Below, piece after piece: positions 52,944 through 60,892 of a stretch of 64,000 nt of DNA. The notes beneath the pieces are model-generated. The model was not told where the DNA came from, ran no database searches, and saw only the letters and a list, made by a program, of their open reading frames with translations. The DNA is from Burkholderia humptydooensis (GTDB lineage Bacteria > Pseudomonadota > Gammaproteobacteria > Burkholderiales > Burkholderiaceae): the NCBI RefSeq assembly GCF_001513745.1, contig NZ_CP013382.1, positions 2,294,001-2,358,000 of the forward strand, written 5' to 3'. The position numbers and the translations under genes were made by a program. Positions within the stretch are counted from its first letter, which is position 1, and each line of letters begins with the position of its first letter.

Positions 52944-53744
52944 TTACTTGCGGTTCTTCCAGAAATCCGCATGGATTTGGTTGATATCCTTCCGCTCGGT
53001 CTGAGTGGAATCGTTCGTCCGGCGCAGCGTGACGCCGGAGTTCTTGCTGCGCACGACCTCCGACGCTGCGTTGAAGAACGCCGCGACGGAATCGCAAGTC
53101 ATGCTGGCCACGTTCGCGCCGCCGACCACCGACTTGACCAGTTCGGCGTTCTCGTTGTCCAGCGCGGCGCGCAGCGCGCGGCGGCGCAGCACACACATGG
53201 CGTCGACCGTCTTCTTGCGGACCGCCTTCGCATCGAACGTCGGCAGCCGCACGCCGGGCGCGAGGATCTCGGCGCGCGAGAGCGCGTCCTGAAACTGGTC
53301 GCGCAGCGCGGCGCTGTCGCCGGTACGCGCACCGGACTTGTCGTCGCCTTCGCCGGCACCGCCGTTGTCCATCGTGCCGGTGCCGTCCAGATCGTCGTCG
53401 AGGTCATCATCACTGGTCGGCGTCGTGCCGCCGCCTTCGAGCTTCGTCACGCGATCGGCGAGTGCGTCGATCTTCCCGTTGGTGGCTTGGATCGCGTCGA
53501 GCACCTGCTTGAGCGGATCGCCTTCACCACCGCCCGTGCCTTCGTCGCCCGTCGTGGAGACACCCGCCTTCGGATCGGCGCCGGTGCCGGGCATGTGGAT
53601 GTGGATCTGGGGTTGGCCGTCGCCACCCTCGCCGCCTTCGTCGCCGGTCATCTCGCTCGCGACCTTCTCGAACGCTTCGGAATCGCGCGTCATGAACGCC
53701 TTGCGCAACGCGTCGACGAACTTGGAGCCTTTCTTGGTTGCCAT
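52944..53744 (-). CDS. Nested scaffold protein from an internal start
   Basis: 266 residues identical to the C-terminal part of the protease gene. Its ATG (53744) is preceded by AGGAGA with seven bases between, a perfect ribosome binding site inside a coding region. In lambda, Nu3 is made likewise from within gene C and serves as scaffold. The acidic Gly-rich segment and C-terminal helical domain are those of a scaffold that leaves after assembly. The evidence is the start site and domain split; there is no direct proof. Confidence 0.65.
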   Translation of the reverse strand: MATKKGSKFVDALRKAFMTRDSEAFEKVASEMTGDEGGEGGDGQPQIHIHMPGTGADPKAGVSTTGDEGTGGGEGDPLKQVLDAIQATNGKIDALADRVTKLEGGGTTPTSDDDLDDDLDGTGTMDNGGAGEGDDKSGARTGDSAALRDQFQDALSRAEILAPGVRLPTFDAKAVRKKTVDAMCVLRRRALRAALDNENAELVKSVVGGANVASMTCDSVAAFFNAASEVVRSKNSGVTLRRTNDSTQTERKDINQIHADFWKNRK

Positions 53745-54401
53745 GCTTGCATCTCCTGTCGGGAGTAGGTTGGAACTGCTATCCCCGATCGAACACACGG
53801 GGCCACAGCGGGCGCTTTTCACGAGGGCGACGTGGTTGCCCACGATCACCACCTGTCGCGCCCGCCCAGGCGCAATCTGTTCGTAATCGGCGTCGTAGCC
53901 GTTGCTGACCTGCGTGAGCGCGTCCGCACCCTTGCTCTGGACACGGCGGATCGCCTCGGCGTCAGTGATCAGCAGGTCGGCGAGCATCAGCTCGGCCTGG
54001 TCGCCTTCGCCTTGCCGCACGTTGCGGACCGTGCCGCGCGCCACCGACATGTAGTTCGCCGGCGTCACGAAATCCGGCGGATGGTCGATCGTGATCGGCT
54101 TGCCTTCGAAGCTGGCGAGCGTCTCGGGGCTGAACAGCACGTCGGCCGTGCGTTCGGCGACGATGACGCCGTCCTTCGCCTCGATCTCCGGCAGCTCGAA
54201 GTAGGCGTAGTCCTGCGCGCCGACGCGCGCGATCGGCACGGCCTCGCAGAGCAAGAAGCCTTCAGGCGTGATCGACTGCCGCTCGCCGAGCTGCTCGGTC
54301 GCGTACACGCCGGACGCCGTGATGCCGTCGCGGGTATGCGCGCGAGCGCGCGCCGCGTGCGAGCCGCAGGTGCACGCGTGGTCAGTGGTGAAAATGCGCA
54401 T
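52944..54401 (-). CDS. Head maturation protease/scaffold fusion (DUF2213)
   Basis: 485 residues. Residues 1-210 are the DUF2213 part: GITASGVYATEQLGERQSIT, FEGKPITIDHPPDFVTPANY, VRQGEGDQAELMLADLLITD and ALTQVSNGYDADYEQIAPGR, with IVGNHVALVKSARCGPVCSI. This matches Mu-like head proteases. The rest (220-485) starts anew with MATKKGSKFVDALRKAFMTR, passes an acidic Gly-rich linker and ends with a helical segment (LRDQFQDALSRAEILAPGVR), a scaffold layout. The internal ATG at 53744 has its own ribosome binding site, so a short scaffold form is expected. Confidence 0.8.
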   Translation of the reverse strand: MRIFTTDHACTCGSHAARARAHTRDGITASGVYATEQLGERQSITPEGFLLCEAVPIARVGAQDYAYFELPEIEAKDGVIVAERTADVLFSPETLASFEGKPITIDHPPDFVTPANYMSVARGTVRNVRQGEGDQAELMLADLLITDAEAIRRVQSKGADALTQVSNGYDADYEQIAPGRARQVVIVGNHVALVKSARCGPVCSIGDSSSNLLPTGDASMATKKGSKFVDALRKAFMTRDSEAFEKVASEMTGDEGGEGGDGQPQIHIHMPGTGADPKAGVSTTGDEGTGGGEGDPLKQVLDAIQATNGKIDALADRVTKLEGGGTTPTSDDDLDDDLDGTGTMDNGGAGEGDDKSGARTGDSAALRDQFQDALSRAEILAPGVRLPTFDAKAVRKKTVDAMCVLRRRALRAALDNENAELVKSVVGGANVASMTCDSVAAFFNAASEVVRSKNSGVTLRRTNDSTQTERKDINQIHADFWKNRK

Positions 54402-54402
54402 A

Positions 54403-54570
54403 TCAGTCTTCGATGCTGGTTCGGACGCCGCGCGCGATGACGCCGCGGACTCGCTCGTAGTCGGGTTCGGTGCGCGCGAGCCGGCACCAGACGGCCAGGG
54501 ACCGGACGTACAGCGGCAACCACCATGCGGTGCGCACTCGCAAGCGCAATGTCGTTCGATGTGTCGGCAT
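54403..54570 (-). CDS. Small membrane-like phage protein
   Basis: 55 residues. MPTHRTTLRLRVRTAWWLPL and YVRSLAVWCRLARTEPDYER: an amphipathic basic helix rich in Trp and Leu with a charged end VRGVIARGVRTSIED. Similar short proteins with RxxWWLxPYL text occur in Pseudomonas and Burkholderia phages between head genes; no function is known. A GTG at 54585 would add five residues. The stop lies one base before the protease gene. Confidence 0.6.
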   Translation of the reverse strand: MPTHRTTLRLRVRTAWWLPLYVRSLAVWCRLARTEPDYERVRGVIARGVRTSIED

Positions 54571-54581
54571 GCTCAGTCCAC

Positions 54582-54866
54582 TCACTCAGGAATCTCGACG
54601 GTCTGTCCGGCGAGTTCGTGTGTGCAGTCGCCGCAGAACTGGATCCGACCGTCCGTGATGAACGAATGGCAGACGTTCTGTCGATCGCCAGGCCCGGGCC
54701 ACGACACGAGGATCGACGGCGACAACGTCGGGGTTTCGACGCTGCCGTTCCAGCTCCATCGCGCCGGGTTCGGAGAATCGCAACCGTGCGGATAGACGAC
54801 GTGCAGCTCACCGCATGGGCACTCGAACAGCAGCGATCCGCTGCTGTCCCGCTTCATCTTCGCCAT
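54582..54866 (-). CDS. DUF6527 family small protein
   Basis: 94 residues. MAKMKRDSSGSLLFECPCGE and LHVVYPHGCDSPNPARWSWN, then SVETPTLSPSILVSWPGPGD, VCHSFITDGRIQFCGDCTHE and LAGQTVEIPE. The SxxVxxVCHSFIxDGxIxFxxDCTHxLAGxxV pattern is DUF6527, common beside phage head genes. Four cysteines and the histidines suggest a zinc site. No function has been described to my knowledge. The start is at 54866, one base behind the head morphogenesis stop. Confidence 0.78.
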   Translation of the reverse strand: MAKMKRDSSGSLLFECPCGELHVVYPHGCDSPNPARWSWNGSVETPTLSPSILVSWPGPGDRQNVCHSFITDGRIQFCGDCTHELAGQTVEIPE

Positions 54867-54867
54867 A

Positions 54868-55623
54868 TCACCCCTTCGGAAGCACGACTTCGGCCCAGCA
54901 TCGGCAGTTGTAGATGCAGCCCGGGTGCGCCCGTGCCCCCGACCGCTTATCCGCGACCGGCGGCTTGTCCCACGTGAAAAACTTGCCTTCCAGCTCGCGA
55001 TGGTCCTCGCGGACGTCCGAGTCGCCGGACGTCCGCCAGAAGTAGCCGGGGCTGCCGACGTCAAGCGCACGCGCCTCGGTGAGGGTCGCGGCGGTGCGAC
55101 TGACCTCGGTTCTCGCGATCGTGTCGGCTCGGCTTTTCGCGACCTGCCCGGACTCCTGAATCGCCTTCGAGATCTGCGCGGCGCGCGCGCCGTCGACGAT
55201 TCCTTCAAGCGTGAGCCGGTGGACGCGCTCGGCTGCATCGAGCGGGATCGACTTGATCAGCCGCACCTGCTCGGACAGGAGCGCACGCATCGTCTCGCCG
55301 GTGGCCGCCCCGCGGATTTCGTCGCGAAGCGCGCGCGACATGTCGGCGGCCTGCTTCATCCACATTTGCTCGTCGCGACGATTCAGGTCGGCGATCATGC
55401 GCGCCGCGGTCGCTTCGGCCCACGGGGCGAGCGCCTCGGCATACCGACGAAGCAGTTCCTCGATCGTGGGCGCGTACGATGGGTCATCGGGCGGAAAGCC
55501 GCTCACCAGCACGCCGACCTGATGGGCGATTTTTCGCAACTGGCTGCCGTACTTCCGCTCGGCGCCGCTCAGCCGGACGGGGTTCTTGCGCCGGTCTCGC
55601 TTTCGATCGAGGGTGAGGATCAT
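54868..55623 (-). CDS. Phage head morphogenesis protein (SPP1 gp7/Mu F-like minor head protein)
   Basis: 251 residues. LRKIAHQVGVLVSGFPPDDP, helical middle, then SRADTIARTEVSRTAATLTE, GYFWRTSGDSDVREDHRELE and AHPGCIYNCRCWAEVVLPKG. The ARTEV...W.TsGDxrVRxxH...G..P.CRC pattern is the C-terminal signature of the SPP1 gp7 / Mu gpF family, which takes part in head assembly with the portal. It overlaps the portal stop as ATGA. The cysteines in CIYNCRC are the metal- or disulfide-type site of the family. Confidence 0.87.
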   Translation of the reverse strand: MILTLDRKRDRRKNPVRLSGAERKYGSQLRKIAHQVGVLVSGFPPDDPSYAPTIEELLRRYAEALAPWAEATAARMIADLNRRDEQMWMKQAADMSRALRDEIRGAATGETMRALLSEQVRLIKSIPLDAAERVHRLTLEGIVDGARAAQISKAIQESGQVAKSRADTIARTEVSRTAATLTEARALDVGSPGYFWRTSGDSDVREDHRELEGKFFTWDKPPVADKRSGARAHPGCIYNCRCWAEVVLPKG

Positions 55624-57089
55624 CGACGTCGGAAAAGCCTGCGAATAAGAGAATCGTTCGTCCGCGCGGGCGTCCCCGGCGCGGCCTGGCCAAGCGGCAG
55701 CACCGGATCAATTCCCGGCGGATCCTCGCCCTCTTCGTCGCGCTCGGCCTGCTCGATCGCTTCGTCAGGGATGTCGCCGAACATGCCGGTGTCGGGCGAC
55801 GATGCCTTCAGCTCGCGCATACCCTGGCTGCGCGGAATCAGGTCCGCGTCGACGGCCTTCGTCACCGAGTCGACCGTCTTGTTGCCGATCTCCGCCTTCT
55901 CGGCGGCCGACATCTCCTGCAGCGGGTTGAACTCGTACGAAAAATCCTCGGGCAACGGCTGCCCGATCTCCGACCGGCACATCACGTCGAGCAGGCTGTG
56001 CAACGGGTTGCGCAGCCGACGCTCCTGCCGCGTGTGCACCTTCTCGTGATACAGCAGGCGCGACCCTTCGCCGGTGTCGCTCAGGCCGGCCGGCTGCTGG
56101 CCGAACAGGCGATCAAGCGGAATTCCGGTCGCGCCGCTAAGCTGCATCGCGAACTGGAGCATGACGTCGGACAGACCGCTGAACGTGTACTGGTGCGTCT
56201 CGAACTTGTCGGTCGCATCGATGAGGGTGATGCCCTCGTTCGACTGCCCCAGCCGAATCATTTCGACCTGCTTCAGCAGGCCGTTGAGCGCCGGACCGCC
56301 GGCCGCGATGATCTCGCGCAGCTTCTCGACGCTCAGCGTGCGCAGATGTGCCTTGTAGACGAGCTGGCCGGCGCCGACCGTCGCGCTGTCGAACGCGATC
56401 AGCCGGTCCCACATCGGCTCGAGGATCGACAGGCCCCAACCGTTCTCGCTGATGCGCTGGTAGAACGGCAGCGCTTCGCCGTCCATTCGCAGCACGCGCG
56501 AGTGGTGAATGCGTCCCTGGGGCAAGCCGATCGCCGTCGGCAGCACGTCGTAGAACTTCGGCATGCCGAGATCGGGACCGAACTCGGTCACGACCTCGCC
56601 GACCGGCGGCGCAACCATCCAGCGATCGAGCACGAGCAGGCCCTTGAACTGGCCTTTCCCTATGGTCTCGCGCCGAAGCGGCTGCGACATGTCCTGTCCG
56701 TCGATCAGCATCACCGCGATCGCGCCGCCGTACAGCTGCGCCCACTTGCCGGTGTCGCAGAGCTGATCCCAGATCGCCTTGCGCGTCAGTGCCGTCTCCA
56801 TCTTCGACACGTCGGTAGGATCGAGGCCGGACATTTCGATGCCCTTGCGGGTCATGTCCTCCGGGATCGCGTCCACCGCGGCGCGCACAATCCACGATCC
56901 GCGATAGGCGGCTTCCAGCCAGACGCGGTTGCGGCTCTGGTACGTCAGCGTGTACTGCGCCGCCGACGCCTGGTTGTCGGCGCCCCATCCGAGCCGCGCT
57001 TCGAAGTTGGCGAACGAGTCGACCGTGCGATGGGCGTGCGTCGCCGCCGGCGCGCGCGGCGGCCGGGTCTGCTGTTTCCGTTTCGACAT
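55620..57089 (-). CDS. Portal protein (DUF1073)
   Basis: 489 residues. WLEAAYRGSWIVRAAVDAIP, EDMTRKGIEMSGLDPTDVSK, QLYGGAIAVMLIDGQDMSQP, RIHHSRVLRMDGEALPFYQR and TGIPLDRLFGQQPAGLSDTG are DUF1073 text, the portal of this group, which forms the dodecameric gate for packaging. Some databases name the family anti-CBASS Acb1-like; position and length point to portal. The ATG at 57089 has AGGA ten bases upstream; a TTG at 57113 is possible. Its stop overlaps the minor head gene. Confidence 0.85.
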   Translation of the reverse strand: MSKRKQQTRPPRAPAATHAHRTVDSFANFEARLGWGADNQASAAQYTLTYQSRNRVWLEAAYRGSWIVRAAVDAIPEDMTRKGIEMSGLDPTDVSKMETALTRKAIWDQLCDTGKWAQLYGGAIAVMLIDGQDMSQPLRRETIGKGQFKGLLVLDRWMVAPPVGEVVTEFGPDLGMPKFYDVLPTAIGLPQGRIHHSRVLRMDGEALPFYQRISENGWGLSILEPMWDRLIAFDSATVGAGQLVYKAHLRTLSVEKLREIIAAGGPALNGLLKQVEMIRLGQSNEGITLIDATDKFETHQYTFSGLSDVMLQFAMQLSGATGIPLDRLFGQQPAGLSDTGEGSRLLYHEKVHTRQERRLRNPLHSLLDVMCRSEIGQPLPEDFSYEFNPLQEMSAAEKAEIGNKTVDSVTKAVDADLIPRSQGMRELKASSPDTGMFGDIPDEAIEQAERDEEGEDPPGIDPVLPLGQAAPGTPARTNDSLIRRLFRRR

Positions 57090-57109
57090 TCCGGGAAATC
57101 CTGTCGTGC

Positions 57110-58663
57110 TCAACCGGCAAGCCGCTCCCAGACCGACAGGTCTTTCGCGCCTCCCAGCATGTCGTTGATCGCGTCGACCATCGGGTCAATCTGGTCGTCG
57201 TGCATGTGCGTGTCGTCAGCCGTGAACGAGTCGCACTCGGTCAAGAAGTCGCTGACCCAAGGGGCATCCAGCGGGACGCCGACGTTTCCGGCGTCGATAT
57301 GGCTGACGACGTCCATGACGCGCGTCAGCTTGTCCTTCACGCGCTCGATGCCCTCGATCGGGATGCCGCCCTCGGCTTGAATATCCTGAATCAGACCCGT
57401 GCCGCTGGACTTGTCCTCGACCTTCATCTGGCGCAGCACCGGCGCGCCTGGGTCGTCGGCGCCGATGGCCGCGTGCTTGTTCCAGAAGTCGATCGCGCGG
57501 CGCTTCAGCTCGGGCGCCTTCCACTTCCCGCGCACCAGATCGATCAGGTACAGACGGTTGTCGTACCCAAGGCCCCAGCACTCGAACACGCTGTAGTCGT
57601 TCCGCTCAGCGGTCTTCTGCGCAGTGTCCGCGAAGATCTTGCGGTACTGGAGCTGCGGCAGCGCGCCGTAGCGCAGGAACTTGCCGCTCTGGATGATTCC
57701 GCCGCCCAGCGGCGACGGGCGCTGCATGTACTGGCCGTTGAACACGTACGCGTCGGCCTTCTCGGATGCGAACAGCTCGTGCAGCGGTTCCTTGTACGGC
57801 CAGTAGCTGTACCGGCCGTCGGCGTCCCGCTCGTCGCACTCGACACGATCGCGGATGTGCGCCGGCAGCTTCGCGACGTACTCGTCGGTGATCAGCGCCG
57901 GGATCTCGATGAACTCCCAGTCGCCCGGCAGTTTGCCGGCCTTGATGAAGCCCGTCGGGTCTTCCTCGGCGAGCCGCTGCATGATTACGATGATCGGCGT
58001 GTCCGGATTCGCCTTCCGGCTCTTCACGGTCGACAACAGCTTGCGGTTCGCCTTGTCCCGCGCGGTCTTGCTATATGCGTCGTCGACCTTCAGCGGGTCG
58101 TCGATGATGATCGCGCCCTGCCAACCGTCGGTCATGTGCCCGGCACGGAAGCCGGTGATCTGGCCGCCGAGCGAGACCGCGTATACGCCGCCGGCCTTGC
58201 GGCCGTCGATCATCACGTTCCACCGCTTCTTCGACTTCGCGTCGTCGGCGATTGCGAGCGGCCAGAGCGCCTGGTATTCGCCGGACGCAACGATGTCGCG
58301 TGCCGTCTCGCTGTTCAGCAGAGCCAGGTCGTCCGAGTAGCTGATATGAAGGAACCGCGCGCGCGGGTTCAGCGCGAGGCCGCGCGCGATCAGGTTGATC
58401 GCGACCAGCTCGGTCTTCGACGAGCCCGGCGGCACATTGATGACGACGTTCTTCAGCGTACCGTCGATCACGCGCTGCACTGTGTCGGCGATCAGCACGT
58501 GGTGCCAGTTGACGCGGAACTTGATCGCCTGCCGGTGCTTGAAGAAGTACCGGCTGAAAAACAGGTGGTCCCGCTCGCACTTCGCCTTCAGGACGGCCCG
58601 CTCGATGGCGGGGTCAATACTCGTCTTCGAGCTTGGCGACGGCGGCTGCGACCTGGCTTTCAT
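57110..58663 (-). CDS. Terminase large subunit
   Basis: 517 residues. The ATPase domain has [20 protein letters not shown] (Walker A, deviant) and [14 protein letters not shown] (Walker B), with [16 protein letters not shown] as motif III. The nuclease domain starts with [20 protein letters not shown] with the first aspartate and ends with [16 protein letters not shown], holding the last aspartates. It pumps and cuts DNA during packaging. Its start overlaps the small subunit by 50 bases; no start codon lies further downstream at a plausible place. Confidence 0.93.
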   Translation of the reverse strand: MKARSQPPSPSSKTSIDPAIERAVLKAKCERDHLFFSRYFFKHRQAIKFRVNWHHVLIADTVQRVIDGTLKNVVINVPPGSSKTELVAINLIARGLALNPRARFLHISYSDDLALLNSETARDIVASGEYQALWPLAIADDAKSKKRWNVMIDGRKAGGVYAVSLGGQITGFRAGHMTDGWQGAIIIDDPLKVDDAYSKTARDKANRKLLSTVKSRKANPDTPIIVIMQRLAEEDPTGFIKAGKLPGDWEFIEIPALITDEYVAKLPAHIRDRVECDERDADGRYSYWPYKEPLHELFASEKADAYVFNGQYMQRPSPLGGGIIQSGKFLRYGALPQLQYRKIFADTAQKTAERNDYSVFECWGLGYDNRLYLIDLVRGKWKAPELKRRAIDFWNKHAAIGADDPGAPVLRQMKVEDKSSGTGLIQDIQAEGGIPIEGIERVKDKLTRVMDVVSHIDAGNVGVPLDAPWVSDFLTECDSFTADDTHMHDDQIDPMVDAINDMLGGAKDLSVWERLAG

Positions 58664-59093
58664 CGACGACGACCGTCCTGTTCTCGATCGGGCCGCCGTT
58701 CTCCCCAGTGAGTTCGTGGCGGCGCTTGTTCGTGAACGCGTCGCCGGATTCCTTCGCAGCCTGTTCGAGCAGCTGCGCCATCAGCGGCAAGTTGTTGCGC
58801 CGCTCTGCCTCCGCGACGGCTCGGTCGAGCGCGCGCAGGCGCACGGCGCGGTGCGACACGCCGATGCCCGACGTGTCGTTGAGGAACTTCTCGCGCGTGC
58901 GCTCGAAGATCTCGCGGTACTTCTTGCTGAGAGTCTGTCCCGCCCGCTTCGTCGGGTCGTAGCGCTCGCATTGCTGCGGCGACACCTCGACGCCGAACTC
59001 TTCGCGCACGGCCTTCGCGGTGCGCGAGATCGTGTCGAAGCACGCCAGCGACTGCACGATGAACACCTTGATCGCGTCGGGAAGTGCTGCCAT
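58614..59093 (-). CDS. Terminase small subunit (DUF2280)
   Basis: 159 residues. [40 protein letters not shown] with an N-terminal helix-turn-helix, then [20 protein letters not shown] and [20 protein letters not shown]. This is the DUF2280 pattern found directly before terL in related phages. It recognises the packaging site. It starts 18 bases behind the metallopeptidase stop and is in the same operon. Confidence 0.85.
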   Translation of the reverse strand: MAALPDAIKVFIVQSLACFDTISRTAKAVREEFGVEVSPQQCERYDPTKRAGQTLSKKYREIFERTREKFLNDTSGIGVSHRAVRLRALDRAVAEAERRNNLPLMAQLLEQAAKESGDAFTNKRRHELTGENGGPIENRTVVVDESQVAAAVAKLEDEY

Positions 59094-59111
59094 AGCGGGA
59101 AAACGTTCGGG

Positions 59112-59777
59112 TTATGCGGCCCGCAGGATGCAGGTGCCGCAGGCGCGCGCGATGTCGACGTGACCGACCTCCGGCGCGCGCTGCGCCGCAGCGACCAGCT
59201 TTGCCGTATCGCCAGCGCCGCCGGCCACGCCGTAGCGCCGGACGATGCCGACGAACTCCTCAACGTCGTGTCCACGGATGCCGAGCTTCGGCATGCCGTC
59301 CTTCGTGAATGCCGGCGCGCCGTAATCGTCGAGGCGCTGGCCGATGTGATACAGCTCGTGCTCGACGAGGGCGCACCACTCCAGATCGCTGCACTCGCGC
59401 GCATAATGCGCGTCGAGCGTGATCAGGAAGGCCGGCACGCGGCCGAACCATTCGCAGAGCTGCTGCTCCTGCCGCGCGCGCTGCCAGCCGCCGGCGCGGA
59501 TCATCACCTCTTCGCACTGGCCGACGACGCGCCGCATCTGGCGTACGTTCTCGACGGCCGCCCAGAGGTAGGCCACGTCGGCGTCGATCAGGTGCGCGTG
59601 ATCAGGGTTGTGCAGCGGCGCGCCCGCGCGCAGCAGCGTCTCGCTCACCCACTCGGCAACGCCGTCGGCAGGCACGATGCGCCTGGTCCAGTTCGAATCG
59701 CCGAAGACGATGTCGGGCGGCGCAGGCCGAGACGCGTGCGCTACCTTTGCGACATCGGTTCGCTTCGAACGAGACAT
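59112..59777 (-). CDS. Putative phage metallopeptidase
   Basis: 221 residues. ALVEHELYHIGQRLDDYGAP holds the zinc motif HELYH at 140-144, which is HExxH. Other conserved parts are SETLLRAGAPLHNPDHAHLI, DADVAYLWAAVENVRQM and LGIRGHDVEEFVGIVRRYG. The family is often named putative metallopeptidase in phages and lies next to terS. Its target is unknown; it may cut a host or phage protein. It is the first gene of the late operon in the window. Confidence 0.75.
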   Translation of the reverse strand: MSRSKRTDVAKVAHASRPAPPDIVFGDSNWTRRIVPADGVAEWVSETLLRAGAPLHNPDHAHLIDADVAYLWAAVENVRQMRRVVGQCEEVMIRAGGWQRARQEQQLCEWFGRVPAFLITLDAHYARECSDLEWCALVEHELYHIGQRLDDYGAPAFTKDGMPKLGIRGHDVEEFVGIVRRYGVAGGAGDTAKLVAAAQRAPEVGHVDIARACGTCILRAA

Positions 59778-59862
59778 GTTTTTCGTGAGCTCGGAAAGGC
59801 CATGCAGCCGGCGTAGAATTACCGAGCCGGAGTTCGCCGGCTCACGCTACGGGAGTGAATCT

Positions 59863-60043
59863 ATGGCAGGAATGGAAGCAAAGAATCGAGCGACCGAACT
59901 CGTAAAGGCTGCACTCCAAGCTGGCCTTTCAACCGGGTTCGCCGAATGCATGGCTGACCGAACCTGAGAAAAATGGAGACGCGCTCGGAAAACTCATAGC
60001 CGCTGCAGTGAAGGCCGCGACAGACGAACTCGACAAGCTGTAA
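59863..60043 (+). pseudogene. Small phage protein gene with a one-base frameshift, opposite the late leader
   Basis: The plus strand starts with MAGMEAKNRATELVKAALQA in one frame, reaching a stop at 59967, while the next frame reads KLAFQPGSPNAWLTEPEKNG and goes on DALGKLIAAAVKAATDELDK to TAA 60041-60043. Joined, the two give about 60 residues of a plausible helical protein. The switch must be near 59910-59915. GGGAG lies six bases before the ATG. It is either an inactivated gene or one using a programmed shift. It overlaps the late leader region on the other strand. Confidence 0.6.
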
Positions 60044-60045
60044 CG

Positions 60046-60076
60046 AAAAAGCCCGCTGGCTTTCGCTCAGCGGGCT
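60046..60076 (-). terminator. Second terminator of the late leader
   Basis: On the minus strand GAGCCCGCTG...CCAGCGGGCTTTTTCG: an 8-bp stem (GCCCGCTG/CAGCGGGC) with loop AGCGAAAGC-type and a five-T tail. It lies about 190 bases behind the late promoter and before the metallopeptidase gene. Confidence 0.8.
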
Positions 60077-60206
60077 CAACGAATCTGGTGCCAGCAGGGC
60101 GGCGGAAACCCGTCTGCACCTTTCGGCGCGCTGGCTGATCACCTCGCTGCGTCTTCCCCGCCGGCGCAGCTGAGGCCGAGTCAAGTATAGCGCGCCGCCA
60201 TGGCAA

Positions 60207-60234
60207 CAAAAAAGCCCGCTTTCGCGGGCTTCTT
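60207..60234. terminator. First terminator directly behind the late promoter
   Basis: AAGCCCGC and GCGGGCTT pair around a four-base loop (GAAA on the minus strand), followed on the minus strand by six T and on the plus strand by a T-rich run. It begins about 33 bases after the predicted late transcription start. Confidence 0.87.
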
Positions 60235-60273
60235 TGCTTCGGACGCACGTATGACGTGTATCGAATATGGCGG

Positions 60274-60302
60274 ATTATTGTGTGCCAAACACACATTGTC
60301 AA
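60274..60302 (-). promoter_or_regulatory. Late promoter (pR'-like) with consensus hexamers
   Basis: On the minus strand TTGACA (60302-60297), a 17-base spacer and AATAAT (60279-60274). The -35 box overlaps the stop of the Q-like gene. The spacer holds GTGTG...CACAC (60280-60294), a possible binding site. Predicted start about 60267. Transcripts would run at once into the terminator at 60234-60207. Confidence 0.75.
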
Positions 60303-60892
60303 GCGGTCGATCGTTCCTGCAGCAATCCGAGCTCGCTGAACCTTCGCTCGATCACGGACCATGCGAGCCCTTCGACGCCCGCCTCGCCGGCCTTCTTGTC
60401 GCCCTCGATCCACTTCCGCACCACGGCGTTCTGCTTGCTGACGGTGTTCACGTGCGCTTCGCAGTCTTGTGCGATGTCGACCAGGTCGCACTTCACCCCG
60501 AACAGACGCTCGATAATCGCGCGCCGCACGCGGTAGTGCGAGAACCCCGAGCAGTACGCAGCGGACGCCCGTATCAGCCAGCCGATCGCCGCCTGCCATT
60601 CAATATTCGGTGTGCGGCCACTGCAGCATGCCGCACCGCACGAGCACGGCAGGTCGTGCGGCGCCGCCCGCGCGACGATCACGGACAGGTGCAGCTCGGG
60701 AAGATCCCAGAGGTGCCGCCGAATCTCGCCGGCCTGCCCGGCACCGTCGAGCCCGACCAGGCCCATGCCAGTGCCGATCGACTCGCCGCGCAACCGCTTC
60801 GCCAACATCGTCTCGCCGTACTGCTGCGACGAGTAGCAGAGCGCGAAGCGCACCGCGTCGAACGCCGACTTGAACTCGACGACGTCGCTCAT
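60299..60892 (-). CDS. Q-like late gene regulator (putative antiterminator)
   Basis: 197 residues. FDAVRFALCYSSQQYGETML, VGLDGAGQAGEIRRHLWDLP, then a cysteine cluster LPCSCGAACCSGRTPN (C83, C85, C89, C90), WQAAIGWLIR and a C-terminal helix-turn-helix-like YRVRRAIIERLFGVK. The mix of Cys cluster and HTH recalls phage antitermination Q proteins (PF06530 group). Position is the main support: it is the last gene before the late operon, directly in front of a promoter followed by two terminators, as in lambda. It overlaps the upstream gene as ATGA. Confidence 0.62.
   Translation of the reverse strand: MSDVVEFKSAFDAVRFALCYSSQQYGETMLAKRLRGESIGTGMGLVGLDGAGQAGEIRRHLWDLPELHLSVIVARAAPHDLPCSCGAACCSGRTPNIEWQAAIGWLIRASAAYCSGFSHYRVRRAIIERLFGVKCDLVDIAQDCEAHVNTVSKQNAVVRKWIEGDKKAGEAGVEGLAWSVIERRFSELGLLQERSTA

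Noticed and set aside
55620..57089. Anti-CBASS Acb1 function for the DUF1073 protein
   Set aside because: The family name in some databases includes Acb1, but place in the operon, length and neighbours show a portal protein, and I do not see the paired HxT/HxS motifs of the phosphoesterase.
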